DNA from: Phytophthora sp. 'mugwort'
Taxonomy: Eukaryota; Oomycota; Peronosporomycetes; Peronosporales; Peronosporaceae
Assembly: GCA_033558025.1 (NCBI GenBank)
Contig: JAUCEF010000001.1
Coordinates: forward strand, 2,356,001 to 2,420,000
Direction of reading: 5' to 3'
Length of the DNA stretch: 64,000 bases
The translations under genes and the position numbers were made by a program. This document shows positions 45,549-55,578 of the stretch, piece by piece. The notes beneath the pieces are model-generated. The model had not been told where the DNA came from, made no database searches, and was given only the letters and a program-made list of their open reading frames with translations. Each line of letters starts with the position of its first letter. The stretch's first letter is position 1.

Positions 45549-45741
45549 AGTATTTGCCTAGTAGAACTACCGATTCGTGCAATACACACGCATGTGCCGG
45601 AAAAGAGAAAGAACGTGCAACCGAAATGCTTCTTGCCGATGACGAAGGCAACAACTCCCCACGTTTTCGGTTTATAAAACGCCCCACCGACCAAGCCAGA
45701 TGAGCGCGTAGCGAACACAAAATCCCGAACGGCTTCAGCAG

Positions 45742-46690
45742 GACGCTATGGAAAAGTATTGCGCCGCTCCAAAGGTCATCGGGCCGTCAAATGTTTGGCA
45801 ACACAAAAGGTTGTGGGATGCCTAGTTGTCCATCGCCTTTTTAAAGTTCCACTTCGCTGAGCGCGATAACTGCGCAGAGCCTATTTTGCTGCTCTGGGAT
45901 GACTTTTCGGGACATTGGACGGAGAAGGTTTGTCAATATGCAGCGTCTATTAAGGTCGTACTGCTGAAAGTGCCACAACGGTACACATATGTCTGCCAGC
46001 CGGCAGACATTGCGTAGAAGAAGCCACTAAAAAATCAGATTCACCATGCATGGGTAGTCATATGAGAAAGCAGGTCGCTAAGCACCCCTCTCTGGAGGCG
46101 CTGCAACGGGAAAGATGGCGCGGCGGGCAGCAGAGGCAGAACAGCAGGTTGTGCGACAAGCCGTCGAGGTACAGCAGCAGCTAGAAGCTTATGCCGAGGC
46201 TGCGGGCAGGAGCAATACGGCCAGCAACCATTTTGCTGCTACACAAGAAGCAGAACAGAACAAGGAGCACGCCAGGCACCGCAGCAACAACAGCAGGAGT
46301 CTTCACTGTGGTTAGCGTACCGCGAACGCGATGTCACTGCGTCCGACGTCTCGGACAACAACAGCATTCGACCCGCAGGTGTCGAGCACCACAGGAAACC
46401 GCGCACGAAATCCGGTAATGACTTTGAGCTATCCGCACCGTCACGATATGATATTGCTGCGTGGATTTCAAGCGCGTGGGCGAACCTGACGAAAGATACA
46501 ATTACCGGAGGGTTCAAGCACATTTACCTTCTGAACGATACACGCGCACAGCAGCATGTCTTACCTGAGTGGACGACTGACTCATCCGCGATACTACAAG
46601 CGCTTGCTGGGCTCTCAATATCGGTTCCCATCTCCCGACGTTGCTTCGTCCACTCTGAAGATGATATGACAACTGCAGAGAAAACACATA
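45742..46690 (+). pseudogene. DDE_1 (pogo/Tigger-like) transposase relic 1
   Basis: The reading LSIAFLKFHFAERDN, then ILLLWDDFSGHWTEKVCQYA and VVLLKVPQRYTYVCQPADIA is the second catalytic Asp block (WDD at 45895-45903) and the following Q-P-x-D strand of DDE_1 endonuclease transposases. A stop replaces the expected Trp after ADIA. A Gln-rich stretch follows, then DIAAWISSAWANLTKDTITG and GF, the usual end of these proteins, with the last stop at 46688-46690. The N-terminal DNA-binding part and first Asp are missing. A better preserved paralogue lies at 57600-58720. Confidence 0.72.
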
Positions 46691-47704
46691 GTTGAGATAG
46701 CGACAAAGCGTAAACATCAATACATTAGCCTTTATCCGTGAACGCCTTCGTTTCTGGAGGAGCACGGCAGCAAGTATTCCGAGCGGAATACGGCCATATA
46801 AACCAGAGTGTGCTAAATGAGGAGGCCGGGTGTTCATAATATATATATGATCTGCAAGCCAGATACAAGTAGCTGCAGCATAGCGTTAGCAATTGCACCC
46901 ACCCAGCAGCGCTATATGCACAAATACGCACCTCTGCTCCCCTGCACTCGAGAACCCGTCAGCATCACCCTCGCTGAGTTGCTGGAAGACCATCGTTAGC
47001 ATGTCGAGCCAAACCGCTGTCTGTGTAGAAAATATAGCAGCATGCTGTTAGCCTTTGAGCAGATGAGAGGCGACAAGCTTAGCAGTGCACCGATCACTTG
47101 CGCACACATTAGCGCATCCGAAAGCGCAAGCGTTTAAACGCCCTGCTTGCCGAGAAGTCGCCACGCGTTCACCAGCCGGCTTGATGTCAAATACGCATAC
47201 AAAAGACGCCATAGTTTGCTAGCTTGTGAGACAGAGTAGCACAAGGAAACCTATGGAGCTCCGAGGCGAGTACTGACCTCCTTGTGTGCCAACTTGCGTG
47301 CGCTGACTCGGCTTAGCTGGCGCGCAGTCTCCGCGATTCCTTCGGCGGCCCTCCTGCTTCTTGTGGTGTCCGTCCAGTTGATGAGTGTGTGCCAAATGTC
47401 GAGTACGATTATAATGCAAATAAGTACGATGCATTTGTTTCTGACACGTGGGCTCTATAGCCCTAGCCTCAGATGCATTTATGGTGGCCCCTACGACAGG
47501 TAACTGTCGGTAGACGGCAAATTTTTAAGGGGGTGGGGCATTATTAGATGGATGGGGCATTATTAGATGGATGGGGCATTATTAGATGGATGGGGCATTA
47601 TTAGATGGATGGGGCATTATTAGATGGATGGGGCACAATCTCAGGTTTTACAGTACATAAATTGAAGTTGGGAACCCTGAAGTGCCTGGCGCCGCCTGGG
47701 CACC
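46691..47704. other. intergenic, no gene recognised
   Basis: This holds a short AT dinucleotide run (about 46838-46850) and the minisatellite at 47534-47634. No coding or RNA gene could be supported. The last 70 bp before 47705 should contain the promoter and 5' UTR of the WD40 gene, but no initiator match is obvious. Confidence 0.5.
47534..47634. repeat. 19-bp minisatellite, about 5.3 copies
   Basis: The unit tggggcattattagatgga is repeated head to tail without change, 70 bp upstream of the WD40 gene start. Confidence 0.95.
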
Positions 47705-50700
47705 ATGAACGATGACGATGCGTGCGATGACGACAAACGGATCCCGCCCGCATTCCTGACCGAAGTGACCAACCAATTGTACGGTGCTTCATCAGGTCCC
47801 CGTCTTGTACCGCTGCATATTGCCACTAACTCCACAGCACTGTGCATGCAGCTCCAAGCAGCTGGCCAGCGGTCGACCGTACGAGCACGACCCCGAGAAG
47901 GGCTTTACCATGGACATTATGATGATGATGGACATGGAGAAAGTGAGCGCCAATGAGCTGCAACCCCCACCCATTTTTATGAACTTTATACTGACGTTGC
48001 CAATTGCTGATGAACAGGTGAGCACGCTGCGCAACGAGTTCGAGCGTAAGGAGAAGGGGTTGTCCATCGCCGAGTTTGTCTACGTCATGATGCGCTTTGT
48101 GCAGAGTAGCGCACACACGGACGAGAACTCGCGGCTTCATGACTTGTCCGAGTCGCAGCTCGTTGCGAACCTGTGCGAGCTCTTTGCGCAGATCGATATC
48201 AATGGCGACGGCTCCATGGAGTGGGAAGAGTTCACGTCGTTTATTGTGGATACGGGTCTCACAGTCAAGAGCCACCAGCCCAATTCCATTCAGCAGTATC
48301 ACCATGTGCAGTGGGAAGATGCTTCCAAGCACAGCACGTTCATCGACCATATTTATTACTTCCCGTCAAACGATCTTGTGGCGCTTGTCGAAAGCTGCAG
48401 CCCGTATTTCAAAATCTATAACGTCAACTGCGAGCTCATCCGCACGATCAGGTCACCTGAAGGATTCGTGCAATCTGCCGAACATTTGCCCAAGGTACGT
48501 TTCCTTCTGTCATCCTCGGGATGTTGCTCGTCACGCTGCTTACACATATCTCGACCTATTGTTCCAGTACAATCAATACATCGTGGCGTCTTCCGACCTG
48601 CAGTTCCGCTTCTATGACGACACCACATTAAGGCTCACAAAAAGCTGTCATACGCCAACCTCACAGAACTGCCTTAAATGGTATCCGGAGTCCTCCGTGC
48701 TCTTTTCAGCCGGAGTGAGTGGTATCGTCTACGCCTGGGACGCTGAACGTATGGAAGAAAAACACCACATGGGCGGTGAGGCGCACGGACGAATACTCAC
48801 TCGATCCCACGATGATATTGTGCTCGATCTCCTCACGGTCCGTGCCTCATTGCTCCATATCTGCACGCTAATATGTTTTCAAGGGGCATTGAACTTGTCG
48901 GTGCTGTACAGTTGCCCACACTGGAGTCACTAGCTTCCGCTAGCATGGACCGCACGATTCGATTATGGGATGTACATACAGGCAAACACAAGCAGCAACT
49001 TGATGGGCACGCAAAGGGGGTTCGGTCACTTGCATATTCGCCTGAGTATCGCTTTCTTGTATCTGCGGGATTTGATTTCGATGCTCTCGTCTGGAATCCG
49101 TACGTTGACCAGCTCATTCTTCGGTTGCATGGCCACAATAACAGCCTGTGCGGGGTAGAAATCATTCCCGACACACCGCAGATCATCACGGCCGATGTGG
49201 ACGGAGTCTTCAAGGTCTGGGATATCCGCAACTTTGCCTGCATGCAGACCTTCACCGCCGAAAGCATGGGGGACGTCAAGAACATCGTATCGATCACCTC
49301 AGAGAAGAGAATTGTTGCAGCAGGCAAAAAGGTGCATCTGCTTATTTTAAACTTGAACTTCTCGCCATAGACTCACCTGTTTGCGTGGCATGGTGCTGCT
49401 CTCCTGTAGCTGGTCAAGTTCGACTACGAGAAGTTGGAGAACCCCGAACTAACAGACGATCATCCCGTGTTTATTGCGCTGTACAATCCAACATCCCTCT
49501 CGTTCATCACGGCAGCCGGAAGGGATGTCAAAATCTGGGATGCACGTCTTGGCAAGCTCATTCGAGTGTACAGGTGGGGGTGGCACTATTTAATGGAGTC
49601 GAGTCTGATGTGTAACCATCACTTACTCCAGTTTGGGCCATCGCATCTGCTTGTTACCATAGAGATCTAAGTTCTATGGACCTAACAACGCTCTGCCTGG
49701 ACTCCCGAGAGCGCAAATTCATCATTGGAGACCATGGTTTGTTAATGGATTGCTGTATAATCGGATCACTTTTGTTCTCGTTACGTAATGATACTGCCTC
49801 TGACTGCAGGTGGCAACATCCAAGTGTTCGACTACCTGAATGGTTCACATATGAAGTCGTTCGCATATCCAGAACTAGGCAATCGCGCCCACAATGCTGA
49901 AGTCACCAAGATTTGCTATTGCGCGGAGCACATGGCAGTTATCAGCGTTTCGTGGGACTGCTCCATCAACATCCACGACGAAAGGGACTCGGAGCGCGGC
50001 GTGCTGCTTCGGAGGTTGATTGGCGGACACTCGACGGATATCACAGCGCTCAGCTTTTCGTATCACTTGTCGCTGTTAGCGTCAGGGTCATCCGACTGCT
50101 CTCTGCAAGTATGGGACTACGAATTTGGACGTCTTGACACTACGTGTATCGGTCACGTGAGCGGCTTGCTGTGTCTGCAGTTCCTGGATCCCTTTCCGCT
50201 GCTCCTGTCCAGCGACAGCACGGGCAACGTCTGCTTTTGGGCAATGCGTCCGTCAGCCCGGTACAAAGGAAAATGCGTCTTTCGCTTTCGCAACCAGCAC
50301 AACCAATTGGGAACTGCGTCCGTGAACTGCATCGCCACGCACTCCACGGGTCACAGTAGATCCTGTTCACGCGCTCACCTTGACAGCGAATACGACTATG
50401 AATGCAACCCTTTGGACTTCACCTCCTTCCTGATCATCACAGGAGATGACAAGGGCTTCTTGAGCGTGTGGAACGTCCTGCCGCTGCTCACGCGTCTTGC
50501 AAATAACTTCGATCTCAAGCCGCTATCGAAGCCCGTCGAATGTGCCAATGCTCAACGGAATCTACGCGTGGACGCTGCTAGCATGGCACGCAAGGCACGC
50601 AACACACCGGAGTGGGCAGGATATGCGCGTCGCGACCCGCTATCGTCCTTCTTCTTTCCAGCGGGTATGCCACTCGTGGCGGTCGATGTGGACGATGACG

Positions 50701-51416
50701 AGGAAATTCGATGCGAAGATAGTGAGGTGCGGAGACTGCCACCAGTATCACTTGTACGTCGCTGGAAGGCACACGGGGATGTTGTATACTCAGTGCATAT
50801 GATCGCAGAGCCCAAGAGCCTCGTGACGTCGTCCTTCGACCGGCGGGTGAAGATCTGGTCTCTGAATGGCGAGTGTCTGGGCGTGCTAATGCAGGGCGGA
50901 CTGGACCCTTCGAACAGCCGCAGCTTGAACCCCAATGCCGGATATCCTGACGGTAACGTCCGTCGTTCCTGGCGCTTCTCCGTGGACTACGACGCCCGCG
51001 AGCGCCGGAAAGAGACAGCGGCCGCCCCCGTTGTAGAAGACGTTCAAGTCATGCTGCGTCAAGACGAGCGACGGGACCTCACGGCCGAGCGGCGCCGCAC
51101 AGAGCGCATCGCGCAGGCTGCAGCCGCCGAAGCCAGCGTACTGGAGGAGATCTCACGCACGTATCTGCCGCCGCTGCTTCCTCGTCGAGTGGCATCATCA
51201 GCAGCAGCGCCTGGTCCCGGTGCCTCTGTAGCGCTCGGCAATGATTTGGACCTCGTAGCGTTGCAGCCTTTGCGCAAGACACCGCGCCGCAAACCGGTAA
51301 ACGCGTCTACTGCCGGGCGCTCGGCGCTGATACAAGCACCGAGTCCGCGTCAGCTCCGACTTCGGAGCAGCAGCAATAACAACAGCCGGCTGGCCTCGCC
51401 CCGGCCGCCCAGCTGA
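47705..51416 (+). CDS. EF-hand / WD40-repeat protein (WDR49-like), seven exons
   Basis: Proposed exons: 47705-47764, 47838-48494, 48568-48837, 48912-49331, 49410-49573, 49663-49736, 49810-51416, giving 1,083 residues with all phases consistent. The six introns are 73-89 bp with GT and AG ends. The N-terminal part has an EF-hand with a full calcium loop DINGDGSMEWEE (48195-48230). WD40 repeats follow, for example SASMDRTIRLWD, VSAGFDFDALVWNP, ITADVDGVFKVWD, AAGRDVKIWD, ASGSSDCSLQVWD, TSSFDRRVKIWS. The C-terminal about 150 residues are charged, Ala- and Ser-rich and probably disordered. This order (EF-hand then beta-propellers) is that of WDR49/WDR64-type proteins, which in animals are linked to cilia. 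A flagellar role here is inference. The first exon and start are the least certain: an ATG at 47910 in exon 2 is an alternative. Confidence 0.82.
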
Positions 51417-52744
51417 CTGAACTAGCGGTACCGGTATATGTATGCCCCCTGCTCATCATCCACTTCGACTTGGGTTTTTCTGCTTGGTGTGTAATACTAA
51501 ATGCAAGATATTTTTGCAGCCACACATCACCAGCGTTTGAGCAATCGTTACCAACAATCCTCTAGACTGGGATACAGCCATTTTATCACTCGATGGGGTC
51601 TATCACAAATGGAGTGTGCCTGAATAATGGTACATTCGGGGACTGCAATTGCCGATTTCAAGCGGCGGTGCAACACGATCCCGACAAGCTAGAAGCTGAG
51701 CCGCCAATGGACCTGGGTATTGCCGCTAAAATTTACAACATGTACGTGTTCATACAGTGCGATGGAGCTTCGGGAGCTCTAACGCTGTTGCTTACTCGCA
51801 GTTTGATAACTGCTGGACAAGACATAATTTCTCAACTAGTACACTTGCGAGTATGCAGAACTAAACTTAGAGATGGGATAAGCTAGCGGCGAAGCTGTCA
51901 CGTCCAATCTGATCCGCCAGAAAAGAACCTAGTGGACGTGCCCATGGAGCGTGGACTTCTGCCGCGTTGAGTGCGAGGTGGGCGGTGCCCAGTGTCGAGC
52001 TAGAAGCCGACATTACAAACGGAGGCGATGAGGAAGATGTGGTCAGACACCGGAATACCTATCCAGGGAAAAAGTTAAAGGAAAGACTTTTGTAGATGAC
52101 GCAGCTTTTTGTTAACGCCGATGTAACGGGGATGGCATCGATAGCGGTGCGGACACTACGAACAATGCAACGAGCATTTAGAGAGGAGTTAGGACACAAA
52201 CAGGGCTGCAAACAGCAGAAGTCAATGCTAGACATGTTGAGGACAGACCATCGCCATAGTTAACAACTTCTATGTAGTAATAATATTACATTTTTGCATC
52301 ACAAACCGTATTCGCCGGTCAATCTTATCACCACAATTCACGATATCAGATCGTCTATACATTAACACCCCGAAAATATATCACCAGAGCACAACTGTTA
52401 AATCCGGGCGCAGAGCAGAGCAAAGCCATACAGCCCTCAGGATCATCAGCGTGCTGAGAATCGCGAAGTTGCGCTCCGCGTACAAACATAGGCGAGCCAA
52501 CTGAAGCGCTATTGCTGCCGCATGAAAGTTCCTATGACAAATGATACTCAACAACATTTCATCTTGAAACCACATACCCTGTATCAGTCGAAGGTCCAAA
52601 AGCAAAATCAGCCACCTGAAAAAACCTGCCATGTAGAGTATAATATCTAACCGAGAGCAAAGTTTATGCGTGACCCGTCGAACCTGCTACCGAGTTTGAG
52701 ATCCTGATCCATGTAAACATTTTCGGCGCACATCCTTTTGGTCG
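51417..52744. other. intergenic, no gene supported
   Basis: Open frames at 51593-51886 (plus) and 52381-52632 (minus) show no recognisable domain. The first might be a transposon scrap and the second is a Leu-rich frame without support. Confidence 0.45.
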
Positions 52745-52759
52745 GCTCATTGTCGCTTT
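52745..52759 (+). promoter_or_regulatory. oomycete-type initiator (Inr) of the cNMP/carrier-like gene
   Basis: GCTCATTGTCGCTTT matches the oomycete core promoter initiator, whose core is GCTCATTYY followed by a T-rich triplet about 5 nt later. It sits 104 bp upstream of the ATG at 52863, the expected distance for these short 5' UTRs. Confidence 0.55.
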
Positions 52760-52862
52760 AGATCCGGACCTGACGAAGCAGACCGTCGCCTGCCTCTAGT
52801 CCGGAATCCCCGCCCGCTCTTTCCACCCACTCCACATTCCACGTCACCAGCCCATCGCCATC

Positions 52863-54086
52863 ATGGACGACTGCGTGCAAGCCGCCGCCAACTCGGGCAT
52901 GTTCGCGCTGTGCTCGGAGCCGACGCTGCGCCAGATCTGCGCGCGTGCTAAAGCCGTGACGTACCCCAAGAACGCCGTCGTGTACCGTCAGGGAGAGACG
53001 CAGACCGAGATGCTGCTGCTGAAAGAGGGCAGTGTGGAGACCACCAAGATCATCGAAGGTCAGGAGCACATGCTTGACGTCATGACCAGCGGCGCCGTGA
53101 GCTCCAACCACGCGCTCGTACAGGATCCCGCGGCCGTGACGGTGCGCTGCCTCACGCCCGTGTCGGGCTTTTCCTTGCAGAGTGCCGCGCTGGACGACGT
53201 ACTGGAGGACAAGACCGCCTCGCGCGAGGTCATGCACAGTTTGAGCAAGGAGATCCGGCGACAGGCCTCGCTGCTACAGACGCCACTCTTCGAGCAGCAC
53301 GCCAAGCCCACACCCTACTTCGCCACGTCCGTGGCCGCCTCCATCGAATCGTTCTATCGTAGTGGTATGAACTCGCTGTTGAACGCCCGCCTCACGGGTC
53401 AGCCCGTTGCCAGACTCTTCCCGGATATGCACCTCCAGATCCCCACGCGTATCGTGTACATCAACGGTTTCAAGGGCATCCGTCACCTCCTGGAGAAGCA
53501 CGTAGATGCCGATCAGTACGAGTACCCACAGGTGGTGCGTTTGACGGAAGCTGTGGCCCCCGGTGTGCTAATGACCCCTGTAAGCAGCATGTTGGAGGCC
53601 TTCAACGCCGGTCACATGAATCCAGAGTCGCTGGCGACGCGCTGGATCCGCGGTACGGCCCCGCGTATGCTTCGTGAGGTGATTTTCGGCGTCGGATTGA
53701 ACCAGCTGTCGGACTACTTCGAGGAGCGTCTGTCCGTGACTTCAAGCCCCGCGCTGAACAATGCCATCGGAAGTATGGTGGCTGGTGTCGTCTCTGGTTA
53801 CCTGTCGCACGTGCCGCACAACCTGTCGACAATGAAGCTCATGCACCCACAGAAGACTTACGCCGAGCACATGGACGACTTTATCCGGCGCGCGGAGGTG
53901 CGCGTGCCCAAGACGGTGTCTCCTCGTCAGCGTTACATGGCAGCCACGGCGCTGGCGCTGCTGTTCCCGAAGGGTCTGACGGTGCGTACCTCGCAGATCG
54001 TGGGCTCGTTCATTATCCTGAACGGCACCATCAACTCTCTCAAGGATATCGACTTTAATACAGTCAAGGGCTACGTGTCGAGCTAA
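52863..54086 (+). CDS. cyclic-nucleotide-binding-like domain fused to mitochondrial-carrier-like domain
   Basis: 407 residues, single exon; start ATG in cgccatcATGG. Residues 10-125 look like a cNMP-binding fold (MFALCSEPTLRQICARAKAV, VVYRQGETQTEMLLLKEGSV), but the phosphate-binding cassette is degenerate (SGAVSSNHALVQDPAAVTVR, without the usual Gly-Glu and with a displaced Arg), so nucleotide binding is doubtful. Residues 150-395 resemble a three-repeat SLC25 carrier: helices at about 152-180, 228-290 and 300-395, with carrier-like IRGTAPRMLREVIFGVGLNQ (262-281) and GVVSGYLSHVPHNLSTMK (308-325). The PxDxxK/R signature is eroded to PVSSMLEA (239-246) and PHNLSTMK (318-325). It could be a non-transporting membrane anchor. 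It converges on the minus-strand gene at 54556. Family assignment is by pattern only. Confidence 0.72.
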   Translation: MDDCVQAAANSGMFALCSEPTLRQICARAKAVTYPKNAVVYRQGETQTEMLLLKEGSVETTKIIEGQEHMLDVMTSGAVSSNHALVQDPAAVTVRCLTPVSGFSLQSAALDDVLEDKTASREVMHSLSKEIRRQASLLQTPLFEQHAKPTPYFATSVAASIESFYRSGMNSLLNARLTGQPVARLFPDMHLQIPTRIVYINGFKGIRHLLEKHVDADQYEYPQVVRLTEAVAPGVLMTPVSSMLEAFNAGHMNPESLATRWIRGTAPRMLREVIFGVGLNQLSDYFEERLSVTSSPALNNAIGSMVAGVVSGYLSHVPHNLSTMKLMHPQKTYAEHMDDFIRRAEVRVPKTVSPRQRYMAATALALLFPKGLTVRTSQIVGSFIILNGTINSLKDIDFNTVKGYVSS

Positions 54087-54555
54087 GCGTCCAGATACTA
54101 CATGGGTACTAGGCGATAATAGGCAGCGACGCATAAGGAAGCGCGCACTTACTCCACTGCAACTTGCCACCGCCTCGGGCAGGGGGGCTCCGGGTCGGGA
54201 AGGTGCGTGCGTGTACAGCTCAGATAACTTGACACAGCCAGGCGAACCAATACAGCGAAAGCAACGACGACTGAACTGCGTAGAGCGGAAGAGAACATGA
54301 CGACATGGGGAAGTAGAGCAAACCACGGCAGCCCCAAATAATACCAATATCAAACAGAATTCTTTGCAAATATTCAACAGCTCATTGCCTCATACGGTGC
54401 TACGGGCATCAAATCGTGTTAAGCCGATCATACGAATCATCAAGCAAGCAGCAGGCCCGAACGGACTGGCATCAAGTGCCATTGCGTTTTGCTCGCTTTT
54501 CCTGTATCTGCTCCATTTGTGTCTGGGGCAGGTTGATCGGTAGACTATTTACCGT
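54087..54555. other. convergent intergenic region
   Basis: About 470 bp between two convergent genes, expected to hold both 3' ends. AT-rich around 54330-54400. No feature recognised. Confidence 0.5.
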
Positions 54556-55344
54556 TTACTCTGCCTGCAGCATGGCATCAAGAGAGGGTGGCGGAAGCGG
54601 AGTCTCGGTCGGCAGCGGGTACTCACGCACAATACTCGGTCGCGGTACTCGGCTCAAGTACTGATACGCGCCTAAGTGCCGGAAGAACGTGGAAGTAAAG
54701 AATGCCACTATCCGCGCCACCTCCATCGGCAAAAAGGGTATCGCAAGCGGTGCCACAGCAGGCGAAGGCGTCTCTGTGTCTTGCACTTTGTCATTTTCGG
54801 TCACCACGCCACTGGCGAGTCGGATCTTCTCGCGGAACTGCTCGTAAACAACTTCCACGGATGGATACGCGTCTGGCGTAGCACAAAGCGTTGGTGTCGG
54901 GGTAGGCACTTGAATGGACGCTGCATTCACTTGAAGTTCAGCGCTCTTATCCGACGAGGATGACATCGGTTCAGGGAGCTTACTCACCAGTGAGTCCCCA
55001 GCAGTTGACAGTGGCTCTGTCGCGAAGACGTACACCTCGTGCGCTAACGTCAGCAGGGCGAGAGTCTTTTCGGGAGGCAGGCGCGCGTCGTCATAAGCAA
55101 AGTTGAGTACCCCGAAGCAGAAGTCTACCCACGCAGTGGTGCGCGGGTTTACAGAGTAATGCTGCACACCCAAGGCGTTTTGCAAACGCTCAATGCGCTC
55201 TGTCGCCAACTCGGTAGCATGTAATTCCTCCAACTGCTCCAGCGAGATCAGCCTTTTCGATCTTGGTGGATCTTCAACTGGACTTGGCTGCTCCTCCACT
55301 ACAGCGGGCGTTGGTGGCGTCACTACCTCGGCTGCTTTTCCCAT
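54556..55344 (-). CDS. CFAP119 / flagellar C1a-32-like protein
   Basis: 262 residues from the ATG at 55344-55342 (the frame extends upstream, but only with a TTG). Features: a Pro-rich N-terminus (1-30); a helical block with AWVDFCFGVLNFAYDDARLP (71-90) and EKTLALLTLAHEVYVFATEP (92-111); a low-complexity Ser/Pro/Thr linker (125-155); SVEVVYEQFREKIRLASGVV (162-181); and PMEVARIVAFFTSTFFRHLG (206-225), then AYQYL. The last block resembles the TDYVxxTYFRHFKLYKY-type motif of CFAP119 (CCDC189), the homologue of Chlamydomonas C1a-32 in the central-pair C1a projection of motile cilia. No introns. The assignment rests on motif memory, so treat it as probable. Its start lies 234 bp from the stop of the CAP gene on the same strand. 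Confidence 0.6.
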   Translation of the reverse strand: MGKAAEVVTPPTPAVVEEQPSPVEDPPRSKRLISLEQLEELHATELATERIERLQNALGVQHYSVNPRTTAWVDFCFGVLNFAYDDARLPPEKTLALLTLAHEVYVFATEPLSTAGDSLVSKLPEPMSSSSDKSAELQVNAASIQVPTPTPTLCATPDAYPSVEVVYEQFREKIRLASGVVTENDKVQDTETPSPAVAPLAIPFLPMEVARIVAFFTSTFFRHLGAYQYLSRVPRPSIVREYPLPTETPLPPPSLDAMLQAE

Positions 55345-55578
55345 TCCAGCGCAACAACCAAATAAAATAAACACCGTCTCGACCTTTCGCAAGACAAGCT
55401 CAATTCATTCCTCAAAATAGTTAACCCAGCACGAAAGAACCAAAATAACCGCTTGCTTTCTGCGACGATCAAAAAGAGGTGGAAGGCCAAACAGTTCACT
55501 TCATCGTTACGCACCGTATGCCTAGCCTCCCTTTACAGACCACACGCCCAAAGCTGCGGCGCTGACGTGTGGCTAGAT

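Noticed and set aside
51593..51886. 97-codon plus-strand frame as a hypothetical gene
   Set aside because: No recognisable domain and no intron or promoter evidence. The surrounding sequence is full of stops.
52381..52632. 83-codon Leu-rich minus-strand frame as a membrane peptide
   Set aside because: No promoter, homology or conserved motif. It lies in AT-rich intergenic DNA and is most likely chance.
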